A stretch of 64,000 bases of DNA from Ferruginibacter sp. (GTDB lineage Bacteria > Bacteroidota > Bacteroidia > Chitinophagales > Chitinophagaceae): assembly GCA_017983695.1 (NCBI GenBank), contig JAGOAX010000001.1:478160-542159 (forward strand), written 5' to 3'. The notes beneath the pieces were generated by a model. It was given only the letters and a program-made list of their open reading frames with translations, was not told the DNA's origin and did no database searches. Position numbers and translations under genes: made by a program. This document shows, one piece after another, positions 48,891 through 58,289 of the stretch (the first letter of the stretch is position 1; each line of letters starts with the position of its first letter).

Positions 48891-50905
48891 AGCAAATTTT
48901 TGCACTGATCATTTGCCTGTCTGCTTTAAAAAGCTATTCACAAAAACATGGCGAAGCATTAATCGACTCTTTAAAAAAGGAAATACCCATTACAAAAACA
49001 GACAGTTCAAAAACCAGGTTGTACCTGCGGATCTCTGATGTATATATTGATATAGACCTGAACAAAGCAATGTCCTTTGCCGACAGCGGAGCTGTACTTG
49101 CCCAAAAGATCAAATGGGAAGATGGCATTGCCAGCAGCCAGCTAAACTATGGTAACGTGTATAATTTTATGGGCGAACATAATAAAGCTGCTGAAAATGT
49201 ACAGCAGGCCTACCTGTTCTATTTAAAAAAAGGAGATAAAAAAAGTATCGGCACTGCCGTATACACCCTTGGCGTATCAAACGAAAGGCTCGGCAATTAC
49301 GCTGTTGCTGCCGAAAAATATTTTGAGGCATTACATATTTTTGAAAAGCTGCCCGGTGCCGACAGGCTTACCGGCAACAGTTTATCTGCCATTGCCGTGA
49401 TATATTTTTTACAACGGGATTATACCAAATCGCTTGACTATAGTTTTAAGGCATTAGCCAAACAGGAAGCAGCCAAAAATATCATGGGTATTGCCAATGA
49501 ATATGTAGCTATTGCCGACACGTATAATGAATTACACGATTCAGCAAATGCCATCAGGTATAATTTACAGGCGCTGGAAATGGAGAAAAAAATGGACAGC
49601 AAGTTTGGCGAAGCGGTCATTTATTTTCAATTGGGGAAACTCTATCATAATAATTATGGCCTTGCACTGGACTATCATCTTAAAGCGGAAAAATTATTTA
49701 CACAATTAAACGACAATTCAAACTTTGCAAGCTTTAACCGGGGCGAGATAGGTCGCATATTTTTTGCCATTGCAAAACAAACGGGTATTGTAACAATGCT
49801 CCCATCATCTTTGCAAATACCAAATGATAAAAACACACTGTTGCAGCTGGCAGAAAAATATTTGCAAACATCAGTAACTGTAAGCAGGGAAACAGGTGAT
49901 AAGGATAACGAGTCATCACTTTCTGCAAGCCTGGCCGAACTACAGGCTTACAAAGGCGATTACAAAAATGCGTATCTGAATTTCAGGGTTTTTCATAAAA
50001 CACAGGATTCCATCTATTCGCAACAAAACAAGAACAGGATTGCAACGTTAGAAAGCCAGAAAGAGATCGATCTTAAAAACAAAACCATTGAAAATAAAGA
50101 ACTGGAATTAAGCAACCAGCAAAAAAAAGTGTGGTTGCTGGTTACCGGCATTGCATTTCTTATCATCACAGGAAGTTTATTTTACTATCAAAGCCGTAGC
50201 CGAAAAAAAACAAATACTGCTTTGCTGCAACTGAACAGCGAACTAGACGAAGCCAATAAAGTAAAAGCAAAATTTTTCGGTATCCTTAGTCATGACCTAA
50301 GAAGCCCAGTTGCCAACCTCATCAATTTTTTACAACTCCAAAAAAGAAACCCGGGCATACTGTCTGAACAGGATATTGACGAAAGGGAAAAGAAGATATC
50401 CAATTCTGCATCGTCATTGCTGGAAACTATGGAAGGTATGTTATTGTGGAGCAAGGGCCAGATGGAGCAATTTAAACCGGAAGTAACAACTGTACCTGCA
50501 AGCAAATTATTTAGTTATTTACAAAAAAACTTTGCTGATACCCCAAACGTAACTTTTAATTTTATTAATGATAGCGATGTGTATATGAATACCGATCCAG
50601 ATTATTTACAAACCATTATGCAAAACCTTACTGCCAATGCAATTAAGGCTTTACATCAAACTTCAGCCGCACAAATAACATGGAAGGCATGGCAACAAAA
50701 CAGTACCATTTATTTGTCCATTACCGATAACGGACCAGGCATCAGCAACGAACAGGCAAAATCACTATTTGATGAAACTCATATTACCGGCACCAGGCAC
50801 GGATTGGGTTTGCATATTATACGAGACCTTGCCAAAGCTATTTCCTGCTCCATCAATATTGCTACAGATAGTAGACAGGGTACAACATTTGTTTTGGCAC
50901 TGTAA
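48887..50905 (+). CDS. TPR-containing sensor histidine kinase, HisKA type (system 2)
   Basis: This 672-residue kinase has a signal peptide (MKQIFALIICLSALKSYSQ), five or more TPR units (85-370; YGNVYNFMGEHNKAAE, NYAVAAEKYFEAL, YNELHDSANAIRY) and a transmembrane helix at 414-434. A coiled coil and HisKA H-box FFGILSHDLRSPVANL (H469) follow. The HATPase part has NLTANAIKAL, ITDNGPGIS and HGLGLHII. The H-box differs from the HisKA_3 type of systems 1 and 3. It is coupled to the LytTR regulator upstream. Ligand unknown. Confidence 0.95.
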   Translation: MKQIFALIICLSALKSYSQKHGEALIDSLKKEIPITKTDSSKTRLYLRISDVYIDIDLNKAMSFADSGAVLAQKIKWEDGIASSQLNYGNVYNFMGEHNKAAENVQQAYLFYLKKGDKKSIGTAVYTLGVSNERLGNYAVAAEKYFEALHIFEKLPGADRLTGNSLSAIAVIYFLQRDYTKSLDYSFKALAKQEAAKNIMGIANEYVAIADTYNELHDSANAIRYNLQALEMEKKMDSKFGEAVIYFQLGKLYHNNYGLALDYHLKAEKLFTQLNDNSNFASFNRGEIGRIFFAIAKQTGIVTMLPSSLQIPNDKNTLLQLAEKYLQTSVTVSRETGDKDNESSLSASLAELQAYKGDYKNAYLNFRVFHKTQDSIYSQQNKNRIATLESQKEIDLKNKTIENKELELSNQQKKVWLLVTGIAFLIITGSLFYYQSRSRKKTNTALLQLNSELDEANKVKAKFFGILSHDLRSPVANLINFLQLQKRNPGILSEQDIDEREKKISNSASSLLETMEGMLLWSKGQMEQFKPEVTTVPASKLFSYLQKNFADTPNVTFNFINDSDVYMNTDPDYLQTIMQNLTANAIKALHQTSAAQITWKAWQQNSTIYLSITDNGPGISNEQAKSLFDETHITGTRHGLGLHIIRDLAKAISCSINIATDSRQGTTFVLAL

Positions 50906-50955
50906 GATCATCTGTGCCGGATGTATTTAATCTGCCGCTTAGCGAACGGATTATT

Positions 50956-51579
50956 TTATACAAAATTGTACTTTGCTGCCATTTTTATTAAGCTGGCGGT
51001 ATTGTTTACAGCAAATTTTGTGAGAATATTTTTACGGTGACTATCCACCGTATGCATGCTTAAAAACAGTTTGGCTGCAATCTGCGGATTGGTCATACCA
51101 TCAGCAATTAATTGCAACACTTCTTTTTCTCTGCTGCTCAGTACTGGAATATTATTTAGCTCCAGTTTATCAGATGAAGAAAGATTAATATCGAGGCTCA
51201 TGTATAGTTTTCCCTCATACACACTCAATATCGCTTCTTCAATTTCTTCTTTGGAGGTACTTTTAACCAGGTAACCCGAAGCGCCGTTTTGTATCATTTG
51301 CGAAATATAGCTCCGCTCTTTAAAAGTACTCATGGCAATTATTTTTACCTGAGGAAATTCTTTTTTTATTTTCAAGCTTAATTCTATACCATTTATTTCA
51401 GGCATGTTAATATCGGTAATTACTATATCAGGGATAGTTAATTTAATATGCTCTATTGCCTCATAGGCATTATTTACTGTACCGGCAACTGTTACAAATG
51501 TTATTTGCTGCAACATAGAACGCATCCCTTCCAATACCATCGGGTGATCATCAACAACCAATACTTTTATTTTATCCAT
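50956..51579 (-). CDS. LuxR/NarL-family response regulator (system 3)
   Basis: This 207-residue protein has a receiver domain with VVDDH, phospho-acceptor D56 (VITDINMP), AMSTF and LVKSTSK, then the LuxR-type HTH LSSREKEVLQLIADGMTNPQIAAKLFLS. It is a paralogue of the regulator at 28689. It sits 4 nt after the kinase gene at 51584. The divergent gene at 53649 encodes an RCC1-repeat T9SS cargo, so a role in controlling that gene is plausible (inference). Confidence 0.96.
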   Translation of the reverse strand: MDKIKVLVVDDHPMVLEGMRSMLQQITFVTVAGTVNNAYEAIEHIKLTIPDIVITDINMPEINGIELSLKIKKEFPQVKIIAMSTFKERSYISQMIQNGASGYLVKSTSKEEIEEAILSVYEGKLYMSLDINLSSSDKLELNNIPVLSSREKEVLQLIADGMTNPQIAAKLFLSMHTVDSHRKNILTKFAVNNTASLIKMAAKYNFV

Positions 51580-51583
51580 TGCT

Positions 51584-53524
51584 TTAAATTATACAATCAA
51601 TATGTATGGATGTACCATTACCGGGTGTTGATTTTATATCCAGTTGTCCTTTTAAATAATCAACCCTTGATTGAATATTATTTAAACCGGTCCCTTTCAT
51701 CAGTAGCACTTCTTCCCTGTTAAAACCTTTACCGTTATCTTCTACAGTAATGGTAAGATTATTATCATGCTTCATCACCTGTACTAAAATAATTGCAGCA
51801 CCGGAATGTTTCACTGCATTATTCAGCAACTCCTGTACAATACGGTACACTACAATTTCAACTGATGATTCCATTCTTTTTTCTAGGCCATAAAACTCAC
51901 CATTTATTTTAAACGATTGCGATTCCGATAATCCATCGCAATAATCCTGCAAAGCCTGCTGCAATCCTAATTTCATTAATGCTTCGGGCATCATGTTATG
52001 TGCCACCCTGCGCATTTCGCTTATGGATTCATCTAATTTGCCCAGCGCATTATTAAATGTACGGCCATGCTCTTCCGATAAAATTAAATTTCCTTTCATA
52101 GCTCCTAATTGAAGTTTAACGCCACTCAGCAATCCGCCAAGGCCATCATGCAGGTCTTGTGCCAGCCTGCTTCTTTCATCTTCCTGGCCTTTTAAAATAG
52201 ATTGTGTGGCAAGTAATAATTTTTCTTTTTCCAAGTCAGCAATTTGCTGTTGTTGCAGTTTCCTTTTTTGAGTATAGGTACGGTAAGAAAGAAATGAAAT
52301 CAACAGCAATGCTGCAACGCTGCCGCCAAGTATGTAATTAATAATGTTTTTTTTGTTGATAGACGCCGCTTGTAATGTAAGCTGTTGTTCTTTTTTTTCA
52401 GTTTCATATTTCTTTTCAATGTCAAGCACTATTTTTTTTGTATCATCGCTTTGAATGGAATCATTTGCTGCATAATACTTTTTATGGCTTTCAAGGGCTT
52501 TTTGATAATTACCAGTTTCTTCATAAAAATCAGTCAATAAGTTATAGCCCGATTTTTGAAAAACAGTGAACCCATTTTCATCTGCCAGCTTAACGCCTTT
52601 CAGTAAAAACTCTTCTGCCTCTTTTTGTTTACCCAATTTCATGTACGCATTACCCATCATAAATAACGGCTCTGTCATTCCCCATTTGTTATTATTTTCT
52701 TTTGTGATATTGTACACTTTACTGAAATAAAAAATGGAACTGTCGTATTTTGAAAGTCCATCAAACGCCTGTGCCCTTGTTAAATAATGAAGCTGCACTC
52801 TTGTTACATCCATATTGTTGGCAAAGTATGTTCGGGCAGAATCTGAATAAAGTAGCGCCACTTTATAATCGCTGGCACCAGCATAAAATTGAGATACCAT
52901 AGCGTATGCTCCAAAAAGGTTATAGTCCCGCCCGGTTATTTTAGCAGCTTTCAAACTTTTAAGTATGTATTCTTTTTGTTTATCCTTTAATTTTAAAATT
53001 TCGTAAACACTGGAAAGGTTTGAATATAAGCTTACCGACCATTCATAGTTTTTTTCTTTTTCCAATACTTCAATGCCTTTCAAATACCAGGTTGCTGCCG
53101 AATCATACATTCCCCATCTATAAAACACAGAAGCTTTATCATTCATTACCATAGCCAAAGTAAGTTTCGCTTTTGGGTTTTTTGCACGGGATAAAAAAAA
53201 TATTGCTTTGTTCATATCTCCCAAATGCTCTTCTTTTTTGCCCTTGGCAAAGTCTGAATACATGCTGTTGTGTAAAGCAGCACCCAGCGGATAATCTAAT
53301 TTTTTCTGCGTGGCATATTCAATGGCCTCCTGATAGAATTGCTTAGATTTTGCAGTGTCTACTACTTCATAATACCGGCCCCCGTTTACCAATGCAATAG
53401 CTCTGACACTATCTGGTATTTCTGTTTTTAACAGTTTTTCTATACTATCAACCAAATGCTGTTGTGCACTAAGCTGCAAAGCAACAGTAAGCACGGCTGG
53501 TAACAGAAAAAATTTGTTCCTCAT
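51584..53524 (-). CDS. TPR-containing sensor histidine kinase, HisKA_3 type (system 3)
   Basis: This 646-residue paralogue of the system 1 kinase has a signal peptide ending in SAQQ and TPR units (about 45-350; YRWGMYDSAATWYLKG, GLSKYDSSIFYFSKV, AYMKLGKQKEAEEFL). A membrane helix (394-413) and the HisKA_3 H-box LAQDLHDGLGG (H459) follow. The ATPase part has ELLNNAVKHSG, VEDNGKGFN and GTGLNNIQSR. It overlaps or abuts nothing upstream; 124 nt separate it from the divergent T9SS cargo. That spacer holds palindromic element copy 4. Confidence 0.95.
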   Translation of the reverse strand: MRNKFFLLPAVLTVALQLSAQQHLVDSIEKLLKTEIPDSVRAIALVNGGRYYEVVDTAKSKQFYQEAIEYATQKKLDYPLGAALHNSMYSDFAKGKKEEHLGDMNKAIFFLSRAKNPKAKLTLAMVMNDKASVFYRWGMYDSAATWYLKGIEVLEKEKNYEWSVSLYSNLSSVYEILKLKDKQKEYILKSLKAAKITGRDYNLFGAYAMVSQFYAGASDYKVALLYSDSARTYFANNMDVTRVQLHYLTRAQAFDGLSKYDSSIFYFSKVYNITKENNNKWGMTEPLFMMGNAYMKLGKQKEAEEFLLKGVKLADENGFTVFQKSGYNLLTDFYEETGNYQKALESHKKYYAANDSIQSDDTKKIVLDIEKKYETEKKEQQLTLQAASINKKNIINYILGGSVAALLLISFLSYRTYTQKRKLQQQQIADLEKEKLLLATQSILKGQEDERSRLAQDLHDGLGGLLSGVKLQLGAMKGNLILSEEHGRTFNNALGKLDESISEMRRVAHNMMPEALMKLGLQQALQDYCDGLSESQSFKINGEFYGLEKRMESSVEIVVYRIVQELLNNAVKHSGAAIILVQVMKHDNNLTITVEDNGKGFNREEVLLMKGTGLNNIQSRVDYLKGQLDIKSTPGNGTSIHIDCII

Positions 53525-53556
53525 ATTACAAAAGTGATAAAAAAAAAGTAAATACC

Positions 53557-53575
53557 AATCCCCTGTTCGGGGGAT
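53557..53575. promoter_or_regulatory. Shared palindromic element, copy 4
   Basis: AATCCCCTGTTCGGGGGAT forms ATCCCC/GGGGAT arms around TGTTCG. It lies in the spacer between the system 3 kinase and the RCC1 cargo gene, 74 nt before its ATG. No gene ends nearby, so it is not a terminator. Unlike copies 1-3 no -7 box sits at the shared spacing. Confidence 0.5.
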
Positions 53576-53648
53576 AATAAAAACAGGTGTTCAGGTGATT
53601 GTATTCCTTTTTAAAAATTGAATTTTTGTACTCACTTAAACAACAGTT

Positions 53649-55304
53649 ATGAAAAAGATTTTTTATTTACTGGCTTTTCTACTAGCCACAACCATCACAA
53701 GCACTGCACAATGCTGGGCAAAAGTATCTGCCGGTTATGCTCATACACTAGCAATTAAAACTGATGGTACTCTTTGGGCCTGGGGTGATAATATCAGTGG
53801 GCAATTGGGCAATGGCACCAATAACAATAGCAATGCTCCTGTACAAATTGGAACAGCGACTAACTGGCAAGTTATTACTGCCGGCGCAGAACATTCAATG
53901 GCTATTAAAACCGATGGAACACTTTGGGCCTGGGGCCGAAATTCAGAGGCACAATATGGAGATGGTACCAATAACAACAGCACTGTACCTATCCAAATTG
54001 GAACAGCGACTAACTGGGTTACTATAAGTGCAGGGGTCGAACATAACATTGCAATAAAAACAGATGGCAGTTTATGGGCATGGGGCGGTAACACCTACGG
54101 CCAATGTGGTAATGCTACACCACCAAATAGTGTGGCAATACCACTGCAAGTGGGAACAGCAACCAACTGGCAAAACATTACTACAGGAACTTATAATTCC
54201 ATAGCCACCAAAGCAGATGGCAGCTTGTGGGCATGGGGGGCAAATGATTTTGGGCAATTAGGTGATGGTACTTTTACCAACAGGATTACGCCCACTCAAA
54301 TTGGTTTTGATAACGATTGGGGGCAAATTGCGGCAGGATGGTTTCACAGTATTGCCATAAAAACAAATGGCAGCCTTTGGGCATGGGGCGATAATAATTA
54401 TGGACAACTAGGTGATGGTACCAACATCAATCAAAATCAACCAACTTTAACAGGTGCAGCAACCAACTGGCAAAGCATTACTACCGGAGAAGAACATTCA
54501 ATAGCAACTAAAACAGATGGCACTTTATGGGCCTGGGGCCGAAATTTTCGTGGTCAGTTAGGCGATGGTACTAATGCCAATAGAAATACTCCGGTACAAA
54601 TTGGTACGGCAACTAACTGGAGCCAAATTGATGCCGGAGCAGATTATACACTTTCTATAAAAACAGACAATACGCTTTGGGGCTGGGGAAATAATAATGC
54701 TGGTCAGTTAGGTGATGGAACAAATACAGACAGCAATATACCTGTATCAATCAGTTGTGGCTTGCTTCCTGTTACCTGGTTATATGTGCAGGGGCAATTG
54801 CAAAATAAATTATCGCTGATACAATGGGCCACCGCATCAGAAAGTAATACCAAACATTTTGAAATTGAACACAGCAGTAATACTATTAGTTATGCAACCA
54901 TTGGTACAGTAACTGCGGCAGGCAACAGCAGTGTTACAAGGCACTATCAATTTTTACAACAGCATCCTGTTAATGGTAAAAATTATTACCGCATTAAACA
55001 AGTTGACCTGGATGGAAGATTCAGTTATTCTTCGGTAATAGTTATTGATGTAAAAGATGAAAACAACAGTGTCAGCGTTTCTCCCAATCCTGCGCAGGAT
55101 TTTATTAAAATTTCATTCAGTAGTCCGCAGCAAAAAACATCATTGCGCTTGTTTAACCAACAGGGGCAATTGGTAAAGCAACAAATATTACCTGTAGGTC
55201 TGCAACCGCAAAATATTGATGTTTCAAAACTGGCAGCAGGAGTTTACACCGCACAATTACTAATGGATAAGGGTATAGAAATTTTTAAATTTATAAAATA
55301 CTAA
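53649..55304 (+). CDS. T9SS-exported RCC1-repeat protein
   Basis: This 551-residue protein has a signal peptide ending in STAQCW, followed by seven RCC1-type repeats of about 50 residues. Each carries [15 protein letters not shown]..., GQLGDGTN and [10 protein letters not shown] turns, which form a seven-bladed propeller. A fibronectin-like linker (about 375-470, [21 protein letters not shown]) precedes a type A sorting domain (about 475-551, [12 protein letters not shown]...GVYTAQLL). It should appear on the cell surface. It is divergent from two-component system 3. Confidence 0.92.
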   Translation: MKKIFYLLAFLLATTITSTAQCWAKVSAGYAHTLAIKTDGTLWAWGDNISGQLGNGTNNNSNAPVQIGTATNWQVITAGAEHSMAIKTDGTLWAWGRNSEAQYGDGTNNNSTVPIQIGTATNWVTISAGVEHNIAIKTDGSLWAWGGNTYGQCGNATPPNSVAIPLQVGTATNWQNITTGTYNSIATKADGSLWAWGANDFGQLGDGTFTNRITPTQIGFDNDWGQIAAGWFHSIAIKTNGSLWAWGDNNYGQLGDGTNINQNQPTLTGAATNWQSITTGEEHSIATKTDGTLWAWGRNFRGQLGDGTNANRNTPVQIGTATNWSQIDAGADYTLSIKTDNTLWGWGNNNAGQLGDGTNTDSNIPVSISCGLLPVTWLYVQGQLQNKLSLIQWATASESNTKHFEIEHSSNTISYATIGTVTAAGNSSVTRHYQFLQQHPVNGKNYYRIKQVDLDGRFSYSSVIVIDVKDENNSVSVSPNPAQDFIKISFSSPQQKTSLRLFNQQGQLVKQQILPVGLQPQNIDVSKLAAGVYTAQLLMDKGIEIFKFIKY

Positions 55305-55352
55305 TTTTATAATTAGTCCAACTGATAGATAATTAGTTATAAAAAAAAAGTT

Positions 55353-57206
55353 ATGAAATTAATACGCCGCTGTATAATTATTGTACTGTATTTGTTTTGT
55401 AAAATAAATGCTGTTGGTCAGGTTGATTGTAATACACTCGATATAAACAAAGTAACCGGCAAATGGGTATGGGCAAGTGCAGCGCCTTCTTTTCAGGATG
55501 CCATTCCCGCAAGCCAATGGAAATTTTGTGAACCGTTAAGAAAAGAAATGCAACGTATCATGCCTGTGGCAATTGATGGCTTGTATGCAACTAACAGTAT
55601 TGCATTTCCAAAAGGAAAAGCTTTTTGGTACAGCAGTAACAGCCCTGCCGCCTACGAAAACTACCTGATGCTTAAAGATTATGAATGCCTGAAGGGATAC
55701 AACGAACTGAAAGCCGAAGCAGTAACCGGCTGTTGGGTATATTTCTCCGTAAATCAAATTGATGGAGAAAAATTTCCTTTACCCGAACAGGGTACCGGGT
55801 TAACGTTTAACCAATCAAGAATAAGGATTACCAATATTGAGGTACAAACCGATGCGGCAGGTAATAAAATAATTTACAGCAATTACAGGGCCGAAGAAAC
55901 ACTAAAGCATTGCTATTTCTTTTCTGCAAAAAAAGATTTACCCTGGAGAAAATTAACCAACAAAGAATTATTTGGCACCTATAAAGCATACCACGAAAAA
56001 AGGCTGACCGAACAAATAGCCCGGCACGAAAAGATTGTAGCCGATTATGAAAAAATTTACAACAGCCTTTCTGCTGCAGAAAAACAAAAAGGCGATTACA
56101 GAACACAGCAATTTGAAACCGGTGCAGCTTATTTAAAAAATCTTAAACAGGAAAAAGAAAAAATAAATCTTTGGTATAATTCAGCATTAAAGCAAACGAA
56201 CATAAATGAAGCCGCATATGTTAAAAAAGTAAATTCCTATAATTTTCTTCCTGAAGAATTAGAAGCTGCCGAAGGCAATGGTTATAATGTATGGGTAGAC
56301 AACCTGGATTTTTTTGATAAAGCCAAACCAAAAGATGAACCTCAGTGTATAGCTTTGTATATAAGAAGACAGGATAGCGACTTGCCTAAAAAGAATTTTA
56401 TGGATCTTTTTTACAGCCAGTTTAACCTGGATGTATTGGCAAAAATGGTAGGAGAGCCGGTAAAAAAACTCAATGGTATCAATGCCATTAACGCATCACT
56501 GGCCGAAGTAAAAGCCAGCAGCAAAACAAATCAATCGGTAATTAGCAGTTATAATTACAGTTTTGAAAACAGCAGCGTAAACAAATTTCCTGCCGGATGG
56601 AATGGCATGAAAAATATTACCGTACAGCAATACGAAAATAAAAACTGGTTAGCACTTACTAAAGATGGTTACTGGTATCCACAGCAATTTAACAAAGAGA
56701 TCAGTAACAACTTTAATCTTTCATTTGATATAATCTGGAATAAAGACATCGCTTACAACAGCGGATTATTTACGGTAAGTTTTTCTGAAATACCTTACGA
56801 TAATGCAGCAGAAAGATATAAAATGGATGAGAACCAAAACCAGTACTGGAGTTTTTACGATAGTTATGTGGGCAAATTTAACCGGGTAGTTTTATGGTTC
56901 GATCCTTATGCCAATAGTGGCGGCACACTTACTGTTTATTCTTATGATAAAAATGAAACCGTTGCAGTGAACAAGCGGATTAACTTACCCAATTTTTATC
57001 TTACTAAAAACAAACAGCAGATAAAAATGCAGCGAAAGGGGAATGCACTATTGGTGTTTATAAATGATAATAAAGAAGCCGAACTGGAAAATGTTTTTCT
57101 GCCATCAGTAAAATACAATTTATATACTTTCAGTCGCTACAAAGGCAATAACAGTGATAATAAAAATGATGTGTTTTACCTGTCCAATATAAATACAGGT
57201 TACTAA
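55353..57206 (+). CDS. Secreted protein of unknown function with C-terminal LamG-like domain
   Basis: This 617-residue protein has a signal peptide ending in AVGQ. An N-terminal region (30-330) includes TGKWVWASAAPSFQDA and a Lys/Glu-rich coiled stretch, TEQIARHEKIVADYEKI-like. A C-terminal beta domain (about 400-617) has YSFENSSVNKFPAGWNGMKN, NFNLSFDIIWN and LPNFYLTKNKQQIKMQRKGN (each shortened). The C-terminal domain resembles the LamG-like domain of the OmpA protein at 37185. It is 48 nt downstream of the RCC1 gene and may share its transcript. Function unknown. Confidence 0.75.
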   Translation: MKLIRRCIIIVLYLFCKINAVGQVDCNTLDINKVTGKWVWASAAPSFQDAIPASQWKFCEPLRKEMQRIMPVAIDGLYATNSIAFPKGKAFWYSSNSPAAYENYLMLKDYECLKGYNELKAEAVTGCWVYFSVNQIDGEKFPLPEQGTGLTFNQSRIRITNIEVQTDAAGNKIIYSNYRAEETLKHCYFFSAKKDLPWRKLTNKELFGTYKAYHEKRLTEQIARHEKIVADYEKIYNSLSAAEKQKGDYRTQQFETGAAYLKNLKQEKEKINLWYNSALKQTNINEAAYVKKVNSYNFLPEELEAAEGNGYNVWVDNLDFFDKAKPKDEPQCIALYIRRQDSDLPKKNFMDLFYSQFNLDVLAKMVGEPVKKLNGINAINASLAEVKASSKTNQSVISSYNYSFENSSVNKFPAGWNGMKNITVQQYENKNWLALTKDGYWYPQQFNKEISNNFNLSFDIIWNKDIAYNSGLFTVSFSEIPYDNAAERYKMDENQNQYWSFYDSYVGKFNRVVLWFDPYANSGGTLTVYSYDKNETVAVNKRINLPNFYLTKNKQQIKMQRKGNALLVFINDNKEAELENVFLPSVKYNLYTFSRYKGNNSDNKNDVFYLSNINTGY

Positions 57207-57240
57207 CTACAGAATAAATCAATCACTCGATTCAATTATT

Positions 57241-57248
57241 TATCTTCG
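57241..57248 (+). promoter_or_regulatory. fmt -7 box, near-leaderless
   Basis: TATCTTCG differs from TAnnTTTG by one base and ends 5 nt before the fmt ATG. No -33 match seen. Confidence 0.4.
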
Positions 57249-57253
57249 CAGTA

Positions 57254-58240
57254 ATGATTGAAGTTAAATTAAAAGAAAAAGAAAACAAAGCCACTACTTT
57301 TAATATTACCCTTACACCACTGCGGATTGTATTTATGGGTACACCCGAATTTGCCGTGGCAAGTTTGGATGCCTTGGTAAAAGCAGGCTACAATATTGTG
57401 GGTGTAATTACAGCTCCCGATAAACCGGCAGGCCGTGGAATGACGTTACAGCAAAGTGCAGTAAAAAAATATGCAGTGGAGCATAACTTAAAAGTGTTGC
57501 AGCCGGAGAAATTAAAGAACCCTGAATTTTTAGCGGAACTAAAATCGTTGAATGCAGACTTACAGATTGTAGTGGCGTTCCGTATGTTACCCGAAGTAGT
57601 TTGGAATATGCCGAGAATGGGTAGTGTAAATTTGCATGGCAGCTTACTACCACAATACCGTGGTGCTGCCCCAATAAACTGGGCCGTTATAAATGGCGAA
57701 AAAGAAACGGGTGTAACTACCTTTAAATTAAAACACGAAATTGATACCGGAGATATTTTATTGCAACAAAGTTTTGCTATTGGAGAAAACGATACCGCCG
57801 GTGAAGTGCATGATACCATGAAAGAAATTGGGGCTGAACTTTTAGTAAAAACTGTAAAAGGTTTAGCGGATGGCACTTTAACAGACCGACCACAAACCAC
57901 CAACCACCAACCGCAAACCCTATTGCATGCCCCTAAAATTTTTACCGAAACCTGCAAAATAGATTTTAATAAACCGGTGAATGAAGTTCATAATCTTATA
58001 CGTGGCCTGTCTCCATTTCCCGGAGCTTTTACTACACTTGATGGAAAAACACTGAAGATATATAAAAGCGAAAAACAAATTACTGCATTAAAAACAACAA
58101 CCGGCAATTACGAAACAGACGGTAAAACTTTTTTAAAATTTGCCTGTGCCAATGGTTACATTGAAGTAAAAGAATTACAACTGGAAGGAAAAAAGAAAAT
58201 GACGGTGGAAGATTTTTTAAGAGGTTACAGGTTTACATAA
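57254..58240 (+). CDS. fmt: Methionyl-tRNA formyltransferase
   Basis: This 328-residue enzyme formylates initiator methionyl-tRNA using 10-formyltetrahydrofolate. Catalytic residues N126, H128 and D164 are present in VNLHGSLLPQYRGAAPINW and KHEIDTGD. The N-terminus has the usual RIVFMGTPEFAV but carries about 23 extra residues (MIEVKLKEKENKATTFNITL) not seen in most homologues. Residues 211-222 (DRPQTTNHQPQT) look like a low-complexity insertion encoded by the CAACC-rich run at 57886-57920. A CTG or shorter start could be considered, but no ATG lies closer. Confidence 0.95.
   Translation: MIEVKLKEKENKATTFNITLTPLRIVFMGTPEFAVASLDALVKAGYNIVGVITAPDKPAGRGMTLQQSAVKKYAVEHNLKVLQPEKLKNPEFLAELKSLNADLQIVVAFRMLPEVVWNMPRMGSVNLHGSLLPQYRGAAPINWAVINGEKETGVTTFKLKHEIDTGDILLQQSFAIGENDTAGEVHDTMKEIGAELLVKTVKGLADGTLTDRPQTTNHQPQTLLHAPKIFTETCKIDFNKPVNEVHNLIRGLSPFPGAFTTLDGKTLKIYKSEKQITALKTTTGNYETDGKTFLKFACANGYIEVKELQLEGKKKMTVEDFLRGYRFT
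57886..57920. repeat. CAACCACC-rich low-complexity insert in fmt
   Basis: A 35-nt stretch of CAAACCACC / CAACCACC-type words encodes RPQTTNHQPQT inside fmt. Similar CAACCAC runs are not present elsewhere in the window. It looks like in-frame slippage or a small insertion. Confidence 0.45.
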
Positions 58241-58242
58241 AA

Positions 58243-58269
58243 AAGGCGCTGCAGTTATTGCAGCGCCTT
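58243..58269. terminator. Bidirectional terminator between fmt and the C1 peptidase gene
   Basis: The 11-bp stem AAGGCGCTGCA / TGCAGCGCCTT (58243-58253 / 58259-58269) with loop GTTAT lies between convergent genes. It is followed by T-rich sequence on both sides. Confidence 0.85.
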
Positions 58270-58289
58270 AGCAGTATTTTTATTTATTA

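Noticed and set aside
57388-57957. Minus-strand open frame of 189 codons
   Set aside because: It lies opposite fmt, which is certain from catalytic residues.
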